Assembly: GCF_020618775.1 (NCBI RefSeq)
Contig: NZ_JAESVB010000001.1
Span: forward strand, 496,001-560,000
DNA length: 64,000 nt
Direction of reading: 5' to 3'
DNA from: Acidisoma silvae
GTDB lineage: Bacteria > Pseudomonadota > Alphaproteobacteria > Acetobacterales > Acetobacteraceae
The notes beneath the pieces are model-generated. The model worked only from the letters and a program-made list of their open reading frames with translations, searched no databases and had not been told where the DNA came from. The translations under genes were made by a program, and so were the position numbers. Shown one piece after another: positions 17,136-25,967 of this stretch (position 1 is its first letter; each line of letters opens with the position of its first letter).

Positions 17136-18521
17136 ATGACGACCGATAGTCTGCGCGCCCGCCAGGCGCGCCCCTTCGCCCGCGATGTGGGAACGCTCAT
17201 CCTGCTCGCGCTGCCGCTGATCCTGGGGCAGCTCTTCGGCATCGGCACCGATGTCATCCTGACCATCTTCGGCGGCCATATGGGTGCCACCGTCATGGCC
17301 GCCGTCGCGCTGGGCAGCAGCCTTTGGATCGTCGTCTTCATGGCGGTGATCGGCCTCATGATGTCGGCGCAGCCCGCCATTGCCCGGCTTCACGGTGCGG
17401 GGCGGGAGCATGAGGCGGGCCATGTCTTTGCCCAGGCGCTCATGCTGGGCCTGTGCTTCGGCACGTTCAGCGGCGTCGTGCTCGCGCTGGTCGGGCCGCT
17501 TTTCGCAACGCTGCTGCATCTGCCGCCTGTGGTGCTGCCGGGCGTGCGTGCCTTCCTGCATGGCGCAGCCTTCTCCTTGCCGGGGCTCGGCATCGTCGCG
17601 GCCTGTCGTGGCCTGTCCGAAGGCCTGTCCATGACGCGCCCCACCATGCTGGTCGGCGCGCTTGGCCTGGTCTTTCTGGTGCCGGCGGCCTGGCTGCTGA
17701 TGGAAGGCGCCAGCCTGCCGATCCTCGGTCATGTCGGCGGCTACGGGCCATTGGGCGCGGGCATCGCCATTGCCTTCGTCCTGGCGATGGAAGCCGTGCT
17801 CTACCTTCTTTGGGTCGGTCTGTCCGGCCGTTATCCGATGGTCGCATGGACCAGCGCGGCCTTTCGCGTCGATCCCGCCGTCATCGGCAGGCTGGTTCGC
17901 GTCGGCGCGCCGATCGCGGTCGCCATCGTCATGGAAGCCTGCATGTTCTCGGTCGCGACCCTGATGGTGGGCCAGTTCGGCGCCGTCGCCGTCGCCGGCC
18001 ATCAGGTCGCGCTGATGACATCGGCCCTGTTCTTCATGGTGCCGCTCGGCCTCTCGCTGGCGGTGACGGTGCGGGTCGGCCGAGCGGTCGGCGCACGCGA
18101 CAAGGCCGCCATCCTCCGCGCCGGTCTGGCGGGTTTCACGGTGATGCTCTGCGCCCAGACCATCAGCGGGCTTTGCATGGAATTGGCGCCCCATGCGATT
18201 GCCGGCGCCTTTACCGACATACCGGCGGTCGCGACCCTGGGCGCAAGTCTGCTGGCGCTGGCTGGATTTTTTCAGTTCGCCGACGGTACGCAGGTGGTGG
18301 CCATGGGGGCATTGCGGGGCCTGGAGGATACGCGCGTGCCGATGCTGCTGGCCGTTCTGGCCTATTGGCTGTGCGGCATTCCGCTGGGTGCGGTCTTTGC
18401 CTTCGGTTTTCACCTGGGCGTGCGCGGCGTCTGGTTCGGCCTGATGAGCGGGCTGATCCTGGCGGCGCTGATGCTGACGGCGCGGTTCTTCTGGAAGACG
18501 CGGGCGCTCAGGCGCGGCTAG
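17136..18521 (+). CDS. MATE family multidrug efflux transporter
   Basis: This 461-residue inner-membrane protein has 12 predicted helices in two homologous halves (LILLALPLILGQLFGIG near residue 22; RLVRVGAPIAVAIVMEACMF in the second half), as in NorM-type Na+/H+-coupled exporters. The length is usual for the family. The ribosome-binding site is weak. The gene ends four bases into the convergent glycosyltransferase gene. A 557-residue antisense frame covers the same DNA but has no recognisable protein character. Confidence 0.88.
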   Translation: MTTDSLRARQARPFARDVGTLILLALPLILGQLFGIGTDVILTIFGGHMGATVMAAVALGSSLWIVVFMAVIGLMMSAQPAIARLHGAGREHEAGHVFAQALMLGLCFGTFSGVVLALVGPLFATLLHLPPVVLPGVRAFLHGAAFSLPGLGIVAACRGLSEGLSMTRPTMLVGALGLVFLVPAAWLLMEGASLPILGHVGGYGPLGAGIAIAFVLAMEAVLYLLWVGLSGRYPMVAWTSAAFRVDPAVIGRLVRVGAPIAVAIVMEACMFSVATLMVGQFGAVAVAGHQVALMTSALFFMVPLGLSLAVTVRVGRAVGARDKAAILRAGLAGFTVMLCAQTISGLCMELAPHAIAGAFTDIPAVATLGASLLALAGFFQFADGTQVVAMGALRGLEDTRVPMLLAVLAYWLCGIPLGAVFAFGFHLGVRGVWFGLMSGLILAALMLTARFFWKTRALRRG

Positions 18522-19798
18522 CGCTTGGCCGCCCGCGTCTTCGCCTTCGCCGGAGTAGAGCGCGGTTCGACGGATTGGCCGGTCATGCGTTCGATCAGCC
18601 CGGCATAGGCTTTAAGATAGGCGTCGCGGTCGAGATTCGCTTCTGCCCAGGCGCGGGCATTGTGCCGCAGACGCTCAGCCAGCTTGGGCTCCTCCAGCAC
18701 GCGCAGGATGCTGTCGGCCAGCTTGCCCGGCTCCAGAAACGGGGTCAGCAGCCCTGTCTGTTCATGAGTGATGAATTCGCTGACCGGCGCGGTATCGCTG
18801 CCGACGATGACGCAGCCCGTCGCCATCGCCTCGCGCAGCGACCAGGAGGCGACGAAGGGATAGCTGAAATACACATGCGCGTCGGACCGGCGCAGCAGGG
18901 CGATATGCGTGTCGTAGGGCACCTGGCCCAGAAAATGGACCCGGCTCATATCGAGCCTGCCTTCCATCTCGCGCATCAGGAATTCGCGCCAGGTCGAGCC
19001 ATCTTCCGGCATTGCGCCATAGCCTTGCAACTCGAAGCCCACGAAGCTGACATGAACATCCGGCCGCGCCGCCTGCAAGGCGGGCAGGGCGCGCAGCAGA
19101 ATATGGAAGCCGCGATAGGGTTCCAGATTGCGGGCGACGAAAGTGACGAGCTTGTCGCGGGCGCCAAGTTGCACGCCATTGGGCAGCGTCATGCGTCGGC
19201 TGGCGCGCGGGGGAGCCGGGCTACAGGCCGTGAGGTCGACGCCTTCCGGCAGCAGCGTGATTTTGCTGTGCGCCCATTCGGGATAAGTGCCGAGCTGCCA
19301 TTGCGTCGGAGACTGCCCCCAGGCGTCCGGCAGGGACAGCGCCATCAGATTGACGCCGTTCTTCGTCCGCACCATCGGCCGGCGGCTCTCGTCCATGGGG
19401 AATTCGGGCTCGAAGCCCACGTCCTGGCCGACGAGATTATAAAAGAACTCGAAATAGCCCAGGATCGGCACGCCGGGAAAAACATCCGGCATGTTCAGCA
19501 ACTCGCCCCAGCCGTGGTGGCCGATGATGATATCGGGCTGGAACCCCAGCGCCTTGATCTGGCGGCCGGCGGTGGCCGCCGCTTCCGCCCGGCGGATCGC
19601 CAGCTCGAATTCGCGGGCATGTTCGTGAATGCGCGCGTCCGAGGCGCGAGGCGAGACATAGGAAATCTTGCGCACATTCGCCATGTGATTGGCGTTCGGC
19701 TCGGACAGGAACGCGACGTCGTGTTCGCGGTCGACCAAATACCGCACGATATGCAGATACTGGCCGGGGAAATTCTGGTGAACGAAAAGAAAGCGCAA
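18518..19798 (-). CDS. Glycosyltransferase family 4 (GT-B)
   Basis: This 426-residue GT-B enzyme has an N-terminal acceptor-binding half (FLFVHQNFPGQYLHIVRYL) and a C-terminal nucleotide-sugar half with PEGVDLTACSP, VTFVARNLEPYRG and the E-x7-E-like region FVASWSLREAMATGCVIVGSD. It ends with a Lys/Arg/Ala-rich tail. It is the last gene of a minus-strand run starting with a type I secretion exporter, so it may modify the exported protein or a surface polysaccharide. Donor and acceptor are unknown. Confidence 0.85.
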   Translation of the reverse strand: MRFLFVHQNFPGQYLHIVRYLVDREHDVAFLSEPNANHMANVRKISYVSPRASDARIHEHAREFELAIRRAEAAATAGRQIKALGFQPDIIIGHHGWGELLNMPDVFPGVPILGYFEFFYNLVGQDVGFEPEFPMDESRRPMVRTKNGVNLMALSLPDAWGQSPTQWQLGTYPEWAHSKITLLPEGVDLTACSPAPPRASRRMTLPNGVQLGARDKLVTFVARNLEPYRGFHILLRALPALQAARPDVHVSFVGFELQGYGAMPEDGSTWREFLMREMEGRLDMSRVHFLGQVPYDTHIALLRRSDAHVYFSYPFVASWSLREAMATGCVIVGSDTAPVSEFITHEQTGLLTPFLEPGKLADSILRVLEEPKLAERLRHNARAWAEANLDRDAYLKAYAGLIERMTGQSVEPRSTPAKAKTRAAKR

Positions 19799-19886
19799 CG
19801 ACGCCAGTCCTAGTCCCGGTTCTGTTCGGGGGGCTGCCTTCAGCCTGACGCCGGACCGGGAAATCCGCCGTCAGGCCAAAAAAGGG

Positions 19887-20846
19887 TCAGCGCGACCGCT
19901 TGGCAGGTTTCATCGGTGTCTTCACGATGGGTTTGGCGACCGGCTTCGCGGCTGGGGCGGGGACGACGGGCTTCGCCTTGGCGACAACCGGCGCGACCGC
20001 CACAGGCGCTTTCTTGGCACCGGCTTTTGGTGCCAGATCGATCAGGAAGGCTTCAAGCGGCGACAGCGATGGCGCTTCCACGCTTTCTTCGCTGCCGAGA
20101 TCGTCAAGCTTCGTGCCGTCCAGGAACGAGGCCGAAATGGACAGCGTGAAGCGCTTCGCGGCGGCATCGCTCAGCTTCACCTTGAAGCCCAGGATGGGCA
20201 GCGCCATGCCGCGGCTGCCACAGAACTGGCCGGCTTCGTTCCAGGGGGAGAGCCAGCCGCGACCCAGCACCGCCTGATAGGTGATGTCGCCGGGTTCCAG
20301 CCCCTCGGGCGCCGCGAGGCTGAAGCCTTCGACTGCCAGCTGGCTGCCGGGTTCGCCCATCCATTCCCCGAAGCTTTTGCCAAGGTCGCCCATGCGCTGA
20401 ACATGCGCGATGATGTCATGCGAACCGGTGAGCAGGGCCACCGGCTTGCGGATGCCAGCGGGTGCGGCGCCGGCAGCGGCGGCATTGCCCTCGGCCGCCT
20501 CGGACAGACGCAGCACGCGCAGCTTGGGCGCACCTTCGGTGCTGCCGACCGCCTGATAGATGGTGATGAGGATCTGCGCGGCATCGGACAGAACGCGGAT
20601 CAAGGCTGAGTCGCCACCGCCGGTCAACCAGCCGTCCGGACGGAAAGTGACGATGCTGATATCGCTGTCGTTCGGATCGACCGCCGAGACCCGCACCCCG
20701 GTCAGCGGCGAGTCCGCCGATTTGGGAGAGCCGTTCACAAGGCAGAAGACACCGCTGTCGAGCGACATGAGATGGGCGGAGGCACGGATTTCCTGCACCC
20801 GGTTATCGGCTGCGGGCGCTGGGCTTTGCCGGTCTGATTGTGACAT
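19887..20846 (-). CDS. Unknown protein in the type I secretion/glycosyltransferase run
   Basis: This protein of about 319 residues has no signal peptide or membrane helix. The first two-thirds look globular (SLDSGVFCLVNGSP, SIVTFRPDGWLTGGGD, and a C-terminal segment SISASFLDGTKLDDLG). The last 60 residues are an Ala/Pro/Lys-rich repetitive tail (PVAKPIVKTPMKPAKRSR), probably disordered and basic. GAGG upstream supports the start at 20846. I do not recognise a family. It lies between two glycosyltransferase genes, so a role in assembling or modifying a surface product is only a contextual guess. Confidence 0.6.
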   Translation of the reverse strand: MSQSDRQSPAPAADNRVQEIRASAHLMSLDSGVFCLVNGSPKSADSPLTGVRVSAVDPNDSDISIVTFRPDGWLTGGGDSALIRVLSDAAQILITIYQAVGSTEGAPKLRVLRLSEAAEGNAAAAGAAPAGIRKPVALLTGSHDIIAHVQRMGDLGKSFGEWMGEPGSQLAVEGFSLAAPEGLEPGDITYQAVLGRGWLSPWNEAGQFCGSRGMALPILGFKVKLSDAAAKRFTLSISASFLDGTKLDDLGSEESVEAPSLSPLEAFLIDLAPKAGAKKAPVAVAPVVAKAKPVVPAPAAKPVAKPIVKTPMKPAKRSR

Positions 20847-20971
20847 GGAGGCCTCTTTATACGGATCGACTGCGGTCTCGGGCGGACGGACGCGGACAAA
20901 TCCGGCAACCGTCACGTAATCAGATTAGATTTGTGCCTTGCCATCGGCGCGGCGGCAATATGCTGAAAGCC

Positions 20972-23900
20972 CTAATTTTCAGATTGGGCCAAAGAAATCA
21001 GCATGTTGTTAAGGTTTGAAGGCGGGAGTGCCAAGGGCAGCACCCAACCATTGCCGGTCGCATGCACCCGTTGCGAAGGTGTACCTATGTCGAAAACCGC
21101 AGTCTTCAACCCGGCTTTCCAGGCATCGCTTAAAGCAAAACACCAGGTTTCCGGCCAGATCGACGGGATAAACGCAAGATCGCAGTCCTGCGCAACGATT
21201 TCCTCGACCGCGCGTTCCTGCGCGAAGCGATAGGTGATCTGCACCTGTCCCGTCTCGCCGAGGCGGACATCGTCATGGGTGAAGCCGATGACGATGAAAT
21301 CGATCGGCAACTGCCGCCGGGCCGCGTCACGCGCGCAGGCCAGTAGCACATCATAGCCTTTTTCAGTGCCGATTGCGCCGATGACGGCGATGCGCACCCG
21401 GCTGCGGCCTTGCGTGCGCCGGGCAGAGGGGCGGCGCTTCGCCACCGGCCCGTCCTCTTCCCAGGGGCGGACAAGGCTGTCGAAAGGCCCGATATAACGG
21501 CGGAAACGCTTCTCGACTTCGGCGGAGGGAAAGACCACCTGTCGCGCGGCGGCAAAATCCACTGCTGTCCGCGCCCGTAAATCTGCGACCGAGATTTTTT
21601 CCCGCAGGCGGCTGCCGAGATCGGCGATACAGGCCTCGCACTCCACCGTGTCCGGCTCGCCGCAATAGCGCTGGGTGGTGGTGACGAGCGTGACGCGCGG
21701 GCAGATCGCCGCATAGTCATGGACGTAAATGTCGAGCGGTATGCCCAGCCGCCCAGGCAGGTCGAGCAGCGCGTGGTCATGCCCCAGGCGATGATGCAAT
21801 TCGATATGCTGCGGGCGTTCGCGCTTCAGGAACTGCGCGAGCGATGCCAGTTCGCTGGGAATCTGGAATCGGAGATTGGGGAAATCGTCCTGCCAGGGAC
21901 TGCCCTCCAGGCGGCCAGGCTCGATCTGACAAAAGCCATCCGGCTGCGGGCGCAGGATAACGGCGGCCAATCCTTCCGCCGCCAGATCGCGGATGCGCGC
22001 GCGGATCTGCCGCTCGACGCCACCGCCTTCGTCATGCGTGATGATGATGACGGATGGCGGCCGGCGTCTTGGCCTTCGCCAGCCCTGCCAGCGGATCAGG
22101 TCAAGCCGCGCGCGCGCCGCGGCCAGCGGATCGGAAGCGACATGCCGGGCGATGAGGGCGCCGTAGCCGGGGTGTAGACGTTCGAGAATCGCCTGATTGC
22201 GTCTCAGAAGATGATTGCGCGCCATGCGGAAGGACTGGCCGCCGATATGGCTGACGAAAACGCCGGTGGCGGCCATATGGCGCCAGCCGAGATGGCGGGC
22301 GCGCAGGCAGAAGTCATTTTCCTCGCCATAGCCCTGGGCAAAAACATCCTCGCGGAACGGCCCTGTCTCTTCCAGGCAGGCGCGGCGGATATACATGCAA
22401 AAGCCGACGCTGGTCGGTATTTCCACCATATCCGCGCCATTCGCTTTTTGGGCGAAGGCGTCGATCTCATCCAGCTGCGCATCGTCGGGCGGCGCCTGTA
22501 GGCCGTTGACGCGCGGATAGCTGAGGATGGTGGCATCATTCGACAGCGGCGCGACGGTGCCGATATCGGGGGCGGCGCGCGCGGCATCGCGCAGCCGCGC
22601 CAGCCAGCCGGGCGGCACCAGCGCATCGCTGTTCAGGAGCACCACGTCGCGGTTGCCGGCCGCCGCCATGCCGCGATTGGCGCTGCCGGGAAAGCCCAGA
22701 TTGCGCGGATTGCGGATCAGGCGGATGCGCCGCCTGGCCGCCAGCCCGTCCAGCGCTTCCGACAGCGCAGGTTCTGGGCTTGCATCATCAACGACGATGA
22801 TTTCGGTCCCGCGCGGCACCGTGGCAAAGACGCGTGCCAGACAGCGCAGCGTCATCTCCAGCCCGCGATAGACCGGGATGACGACGGCCGGGGCTAGTTC
22901 GCGCGTCGATCGTTCTGGCAGCGTTCGCATGGGCGCGGGCGTATCTGCCCAGATTGGCAAAACCGGGCGATTGACCGTGGTCGCTGCCCTTGTCCTGCCC
23001 GCACCCTGGCCGATGAGCTGGGCGGCGATACCGGCCGACCGCGTCCACTGGCTGGGATCGAGCGGGCTGCCGGTGATGTCGCGTCCTTCGGCGTCGCGGA
23101 TATGCAAAAGGCCTGGATGCGCCGTCAGGCTTTCCGTCGGCACGTGAAAGGCCAAAGGTGCGGCAAGCCCGTCGCGGTCGGGAAATGTCGCGAGCGCCCC
23201 GGTGGTGATCGTCAAAGGCAGCTTGCGGCCACCCGATGTCTCGACATGCAGCGTCACCGCAATTTCGGGGCTGCCCGGATAGCAGGCCCAGCCGCTGAGG
23301 CCGCCGTCTTCGGCCTCCACAAAGCCTTCGACCGCGCGATGCCGGGCGAGGTCGATGGGGCTGCCGAGAAGGTCCAGACCGCCGGCGGTGACATGCAAGT
23401 GGCGCGCGCTTATCCAGCGGGCGGGCAAGCGATAGCGCCCGTCGCGGCCGGGCTTTAGCCGGAGCGGCGCATCGTCCAGCCGGAATTGCACTGGCTCCGC
23501 ACAGGCCAGGGTAACCTCGCCGCGCGCATTGCCGGCGCACCAGCCGGCAAGCCCGGCGCGTGTCGCGATCTGCTTGGCCAGACGGCTGAAATCACCGTCG
23601 ATGGGGGCGGCGAACCGGGACAGCAACGCCTGCGCGGCAGCGACCTGTTCCGCCAACTGACCGCCGAGGCCAAGCGCCGATAGCAGGCCGCGATGGACGG
23701 GCTGCGTGTCTGAGCTGGTCAGAAGACTGCGAAAGATGCCGATGCAGGACGGATTATTTTGCCGCAGCAGGGTGATGCCGAGCAGGAATCGCACCTGCGT
23801 ATCGTCAGGGCCAAGGCGGCTGGCCCGTTCCAGGGCAAAACGGGCGGTGGCCAGATCGCCGGCCGCCAGAGCTTTCTCGCCTTGCTCCCAGGCTTCGATG

Positions 23901-24013
23901 GCCAGCGCGATGACTTCAGGGCGTTCGGTCTTGCGATTGCCCGACAGAAGCCAGTCAGCCTGCGTGGAATCCGGCGCTTTCGGCGCGGTTGTGGTTCGGT
24001 CCGGCGGGGGCAC
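20972..24013 (-). CDS. Large multidomain glycosyltransferase (TPR-like + GT2 + GT4)
   Basis: This is a 1013-residue cytoplasmic protein. Residues about 35-110 form a TPR-like region (AWEQGEKALAAGDLATARFA). A GT2 domain follows at about 375-600, with AVVIPVYRG, IIVVDDAS, NLGFPGSANRG and the metal-binding NSD of VVLLNSDALVPPGW. A GT4-like GT-B domain spans about 655-1005 (IITHDEGGGVERQIRAR, then IAVIGAIGTEKGYDVL). A Cys cluster (CGEPDTVECEAC) sits in the GT4 half. The GTG start lies 2 bases after the SEL1 gene's stop, so translation is probably coupled. Two catalytic domains suggest addition of two sugars in sequence. Confidence 0.85.
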   Translation of the reverse strand: MPPPDRTTTAPKAPDSTQADWLLSGNRKTERPEVIALAIEAWEQGEKALAAGDLATARFALERASRLGPDDTQVRFLLGITLLRQNNPSCIGIFRSLLTSSDTQPVHRGLLSALGLGGQLAEQVAAAQALLSRFAAPIDGDFSRLAKQIATRAGLAGWCAGNARGEVTLACAEPVQFRLDDAPLRLKPGRDGRYRLPARWISARHLHVTAGGLDLLGSPIDLARHRAVEGFVEAEDGGLSGWACYPGSPEIAVTLHVETSGGRKLPLTITTGALATFPDRDGLAAPLAFHVPTESLTAHPGLLHIRDAEGRDITGSPLDPSQWTRSAGIAAQLIGQGAGRTRAATTVNRPVLPIWADTPAPMRTLPERSTRELAPAVVIPVYRGLEMTLRCLARVFATVPRGTEIIVVDDASPEPALSEALDGLAARRRIRLIRNPRNLGFPGSANRGMAAAGNRDVVLLNSDALVPPGWLARLRDAARAAPDIGTVAPLSNDATILSYPRVNGLQAPPDDAQLDEIDAFAQKANGADMVEIPTSVGFCMYIRRACLEETGPFREDVFAQGYGEENDFCLRARHLGWRHMAATGVFVSHIGGQSFRMARNHLLRRNQAILERLHPGYGALIARHVASDPLAAARARLDLIRWQGWRRPRRRPPSVIIITHDEGGGVERQIRARIRDLAAEGLAAVILRPQPDGFCQIEPGRLEGSPWQDDFPNLRFQIPSELASLAQFLKRERPQHIELHHRLGHDHALLDLPGRLGIPLDIYVHDYAAICPRVTLVTTTQRYCGEPDTVECEACIADLGSRLREKISVADLRARTAVDFAAARQVVFPSAEVEKRFRRYIGPFDSLVRPWEEDGPVAKRRPSARRTQGRSRVRIAVIGAIGTEKGYDVLLACARDAARRQLPIDFIVIGFTHDDVRLGETGQVQITYRFAQERAVEEIVAQDCDLAFIPSIWPETWCFALSDAWKAGLKTAVFDIGTPSQRVHATGNGWVLPLALPPSNLNNMLISLAQSEN

Positions 24014-24015
24014 GA

Positions 24016-25848
24016 TCAGTTATGGATGAGCTGCGGGCCTGTTGCACGCGTTGCCGTGCCGATGTCTGCGGCAGGCTGGTCCAAGCCGCCAGGCGCGGCC
24101 GGGGTTTCGCTCGCCTGCTCGGCATTGAGCTGGGCCAGTTCTGCCGCGGCTTCCGCGACGCCGCTGTCGAGCGCGCGCTTGAACCAGATCCGCGCCTGCT
24201 CTCGGTCGGGCGGGCTGGCCAGACCGCGATGCAGATAGCGGCCCAACATCAACTGCGCCGTCGGGTGGCTGCGCTCAGCCGCCTGGCGGAACCAGTGCAG
24301 CGCCGCCGCGCGGTCGACCGGCACGTCATGGCCGCCGCCATAAAGCGCGCCCAAGCCGAACATGGCGCCGCCATGCCCAAGGTCGGCGGCGCGCTGGAAC
24401 ATGCGGGCGGCCTCGAAATGATTGCGGTCGCCGCCGCGCCCATTGACCAGCATCTCGGCCAGGGCGACCTGCGCGTCGGCCATGCCGGCGTCGGAAGCTT
24501 TGGCGAACCAGGCGCGCGCCGCCACCGGGTCCATCGGCACGCCGGACCCGTCCAGCAGCATGCGGCCGTAATGGAATTGGGCATTAACGATGCCGTCAGC
24601 CGCGCGATGCATCCAGAAGGCGGCGCGTTCCGGGTCGCGGTCGACGCCGAAACCGCGGGCAAGACAGACACTGAAATTGAAAGCCGCGACCAGATCGCCG
24701 CTTTCCGCTGCCTGTTCGAACCAGGAGCGCATGCGGTCTGGGTCGCCGTCGCGCACCGATCCCTGCAGGACGAGATTGGCGAGATCGACCTGGGAGGCGG
24801 TATTGCCCGAGGCTGCGGCGCGGTCGAACCAGACGGCGGCTTCGTCCGCGTTGCGGGGGACGCCGGCACCGGTCAGATACAGCATGCCGAGGGCGCGGGC
24901 GGCCATGGCGTGTCCGCCTTCCGCCGCGCGCTGGAACCAGACCGCCGCTTCCGCGAAATTCGGTGGCAGGTCGCCGCCCTTGGCGTAGAGATCGCCCACC
25001 ATGGCGGCCGCTTCGACGTCACCGGCCAGCGCCGCACGGCGCAGCCAGGATTCGCCGGTGATCGGGTCGGGCTTCTTGCCGCCGCGTCCCTCCAGCAAGG
25101 CCAGGCCGAGCCGTGCCATGGCGGAGCGCAGGCCGGTATTGGCCGCTTTCTGATACAGGACAACGGCCATCGGCGCGTCCTGCGGCAGGCCGACGCCATG
25201 TTCCAGCAGCACGCCCTGGAGATATTGCGCCATCGGCAGGCCAAGCTCGGCTGCGGCGGTGATGGCCTCGATTCCGGGTTTTTGCTGTTCGGCGTCGGTG
25301 CCGGCGCGGCGCAGAACGGCAAGGCCGAGGCCGAGCTTGCCCTGCGGATTGCCGCCTTCCGAGGAACGGCGATACCAATGTTCCGCCTGATCCAGGTTGC
25401 GGATCGCTTCCGGCCCGGCCGTCAGGATATAGCCGAGCAGCGCCTGGGCTTCGGCCGAACCGCCTTCGGCGGCCCGTCGCGCCCAGCCTTCGGCGGCAAT
25501 GAAATCCGGCTGTGTCGGGGCGGAATCGGCAAATAGCCCGCCGATACGCCGGCCTGGATGGTCGTCGACCTCGCCGGTGATCAGCAGCGTGGCGATGGCG
25601 GATTGGGCGTCGCCATGGCCCTGGGTCGCGGCAAGCTCCAGCCAGCGACGGCCTTCCTTGCGACTGGCGGGAACGCCTTTGCCTTGCAGATAGCAAAGGC
25701 CGACGCGGTATTCGGCGGCGGGCAGTTTGGCCTGGGCGGCACGGGCGACGAGCTTGAACCCGGCCTCCACATCCCCGGCTTCAAGCGCGGCCTCTCCCTT
25801 CTTAAGAAGTCCGCTCGCGCCCCCGAGATTCAGCCAGCCGAAAACCAA
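24016..25848 (-). CDS. SEL1-like repeat protein
   Basis: This 610-residue protein consists almost entirely of SEL1-type (TPR-like) helical repeats with the ALxxLGxLYxxGxGVPxDxxxAxxWxxxAAxxG pattern; I count roughly a dozen. Such solenoids serve as protein-binding scaffolds. No signal peptide is visible, so it is probably cytoplasmic. It starts at TTG 25848 with GAGG nine bases upstream. It lies between the HlyD gene and the large glycosyltransferase, suggesting a scaffold for secretion or glycosylation machinery; that function is inferred from context. Confidence 0.85.
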   Translation of the reverse strand: MVFGWLNLGGASGLLKKGEAALEAGDVEAGFKLVARAAQAKLPAAEYRVGLCYLQGKGVPASRKEGRRWLELAATQGHGDAQSAIATLLITGEVDDHPGRRIGGLFADSAPTQPDFIAAEGWARRAAEGGSAEAQALLGYILTAGPEAIRNLDQAEHWYRRSSEGGNPQGKLGLGLAVLRRAGTDAEQQKPGIEAITAAAELGLPMAQYLQGVLLEHGVGLPQDAPMAVVLYQKAANTGLRSAMARLGLALLEGRGGKKPDPITGESWLRRAALAGDVEAAAMVGDLYAKGGDLPPNFAEAAVWFQRAAEGGHAMAARALGMLYLTGAGVPRNADEAAVWFDRAAASGNTASQVDLANLVLQGSVRDGDPDRMRSWFEQAAESGDLVAAFNFSVCLARGFGVDRDPERAAFWMHRAADGIVNAQFHYGRMLLDGSGVPMDPVAARAWFAKASDAGMADAQVALAEMLVNGRGGDRNHFEAARMFQRAADLGHGGAMFGLGALYGGGHDVPVDRAAALHWFRQAAERSHPTAQLMLGRYLHRGLASPPDREQARIWFKRALDSGVAEAAAELAQLNAEQASETPAAPGGLDQPAADIGTATRATGPQLIHN

Positions 25849-25967
25849 AGCTCTTTTCCTCTGTCATGCCGGGGAGGGAGATCCGGGCCTGTGCCGGTTG
25901 TCCAGACTAAGGGACGGATCTCCTGCCAGATAGAGCGAAACGGTCTGACTTTGAAAAAAGCCAGATC

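Noticed and set aside
16740-18413. 557-codon frame antisense to the MATE gene
   Set aside because: The His/Gln/Asp-rich translation is a shadow of the hydrophobic transporter codons.
17453-19813. 786-codon open frame on the + strand
   Set aside because: It overlaps the MATE gene in another frame and the antisense of the GT4 gene, both with clear family motifs. The translation is Arg/Gly-rich low-complexity typical of GC-rich shadow frames.
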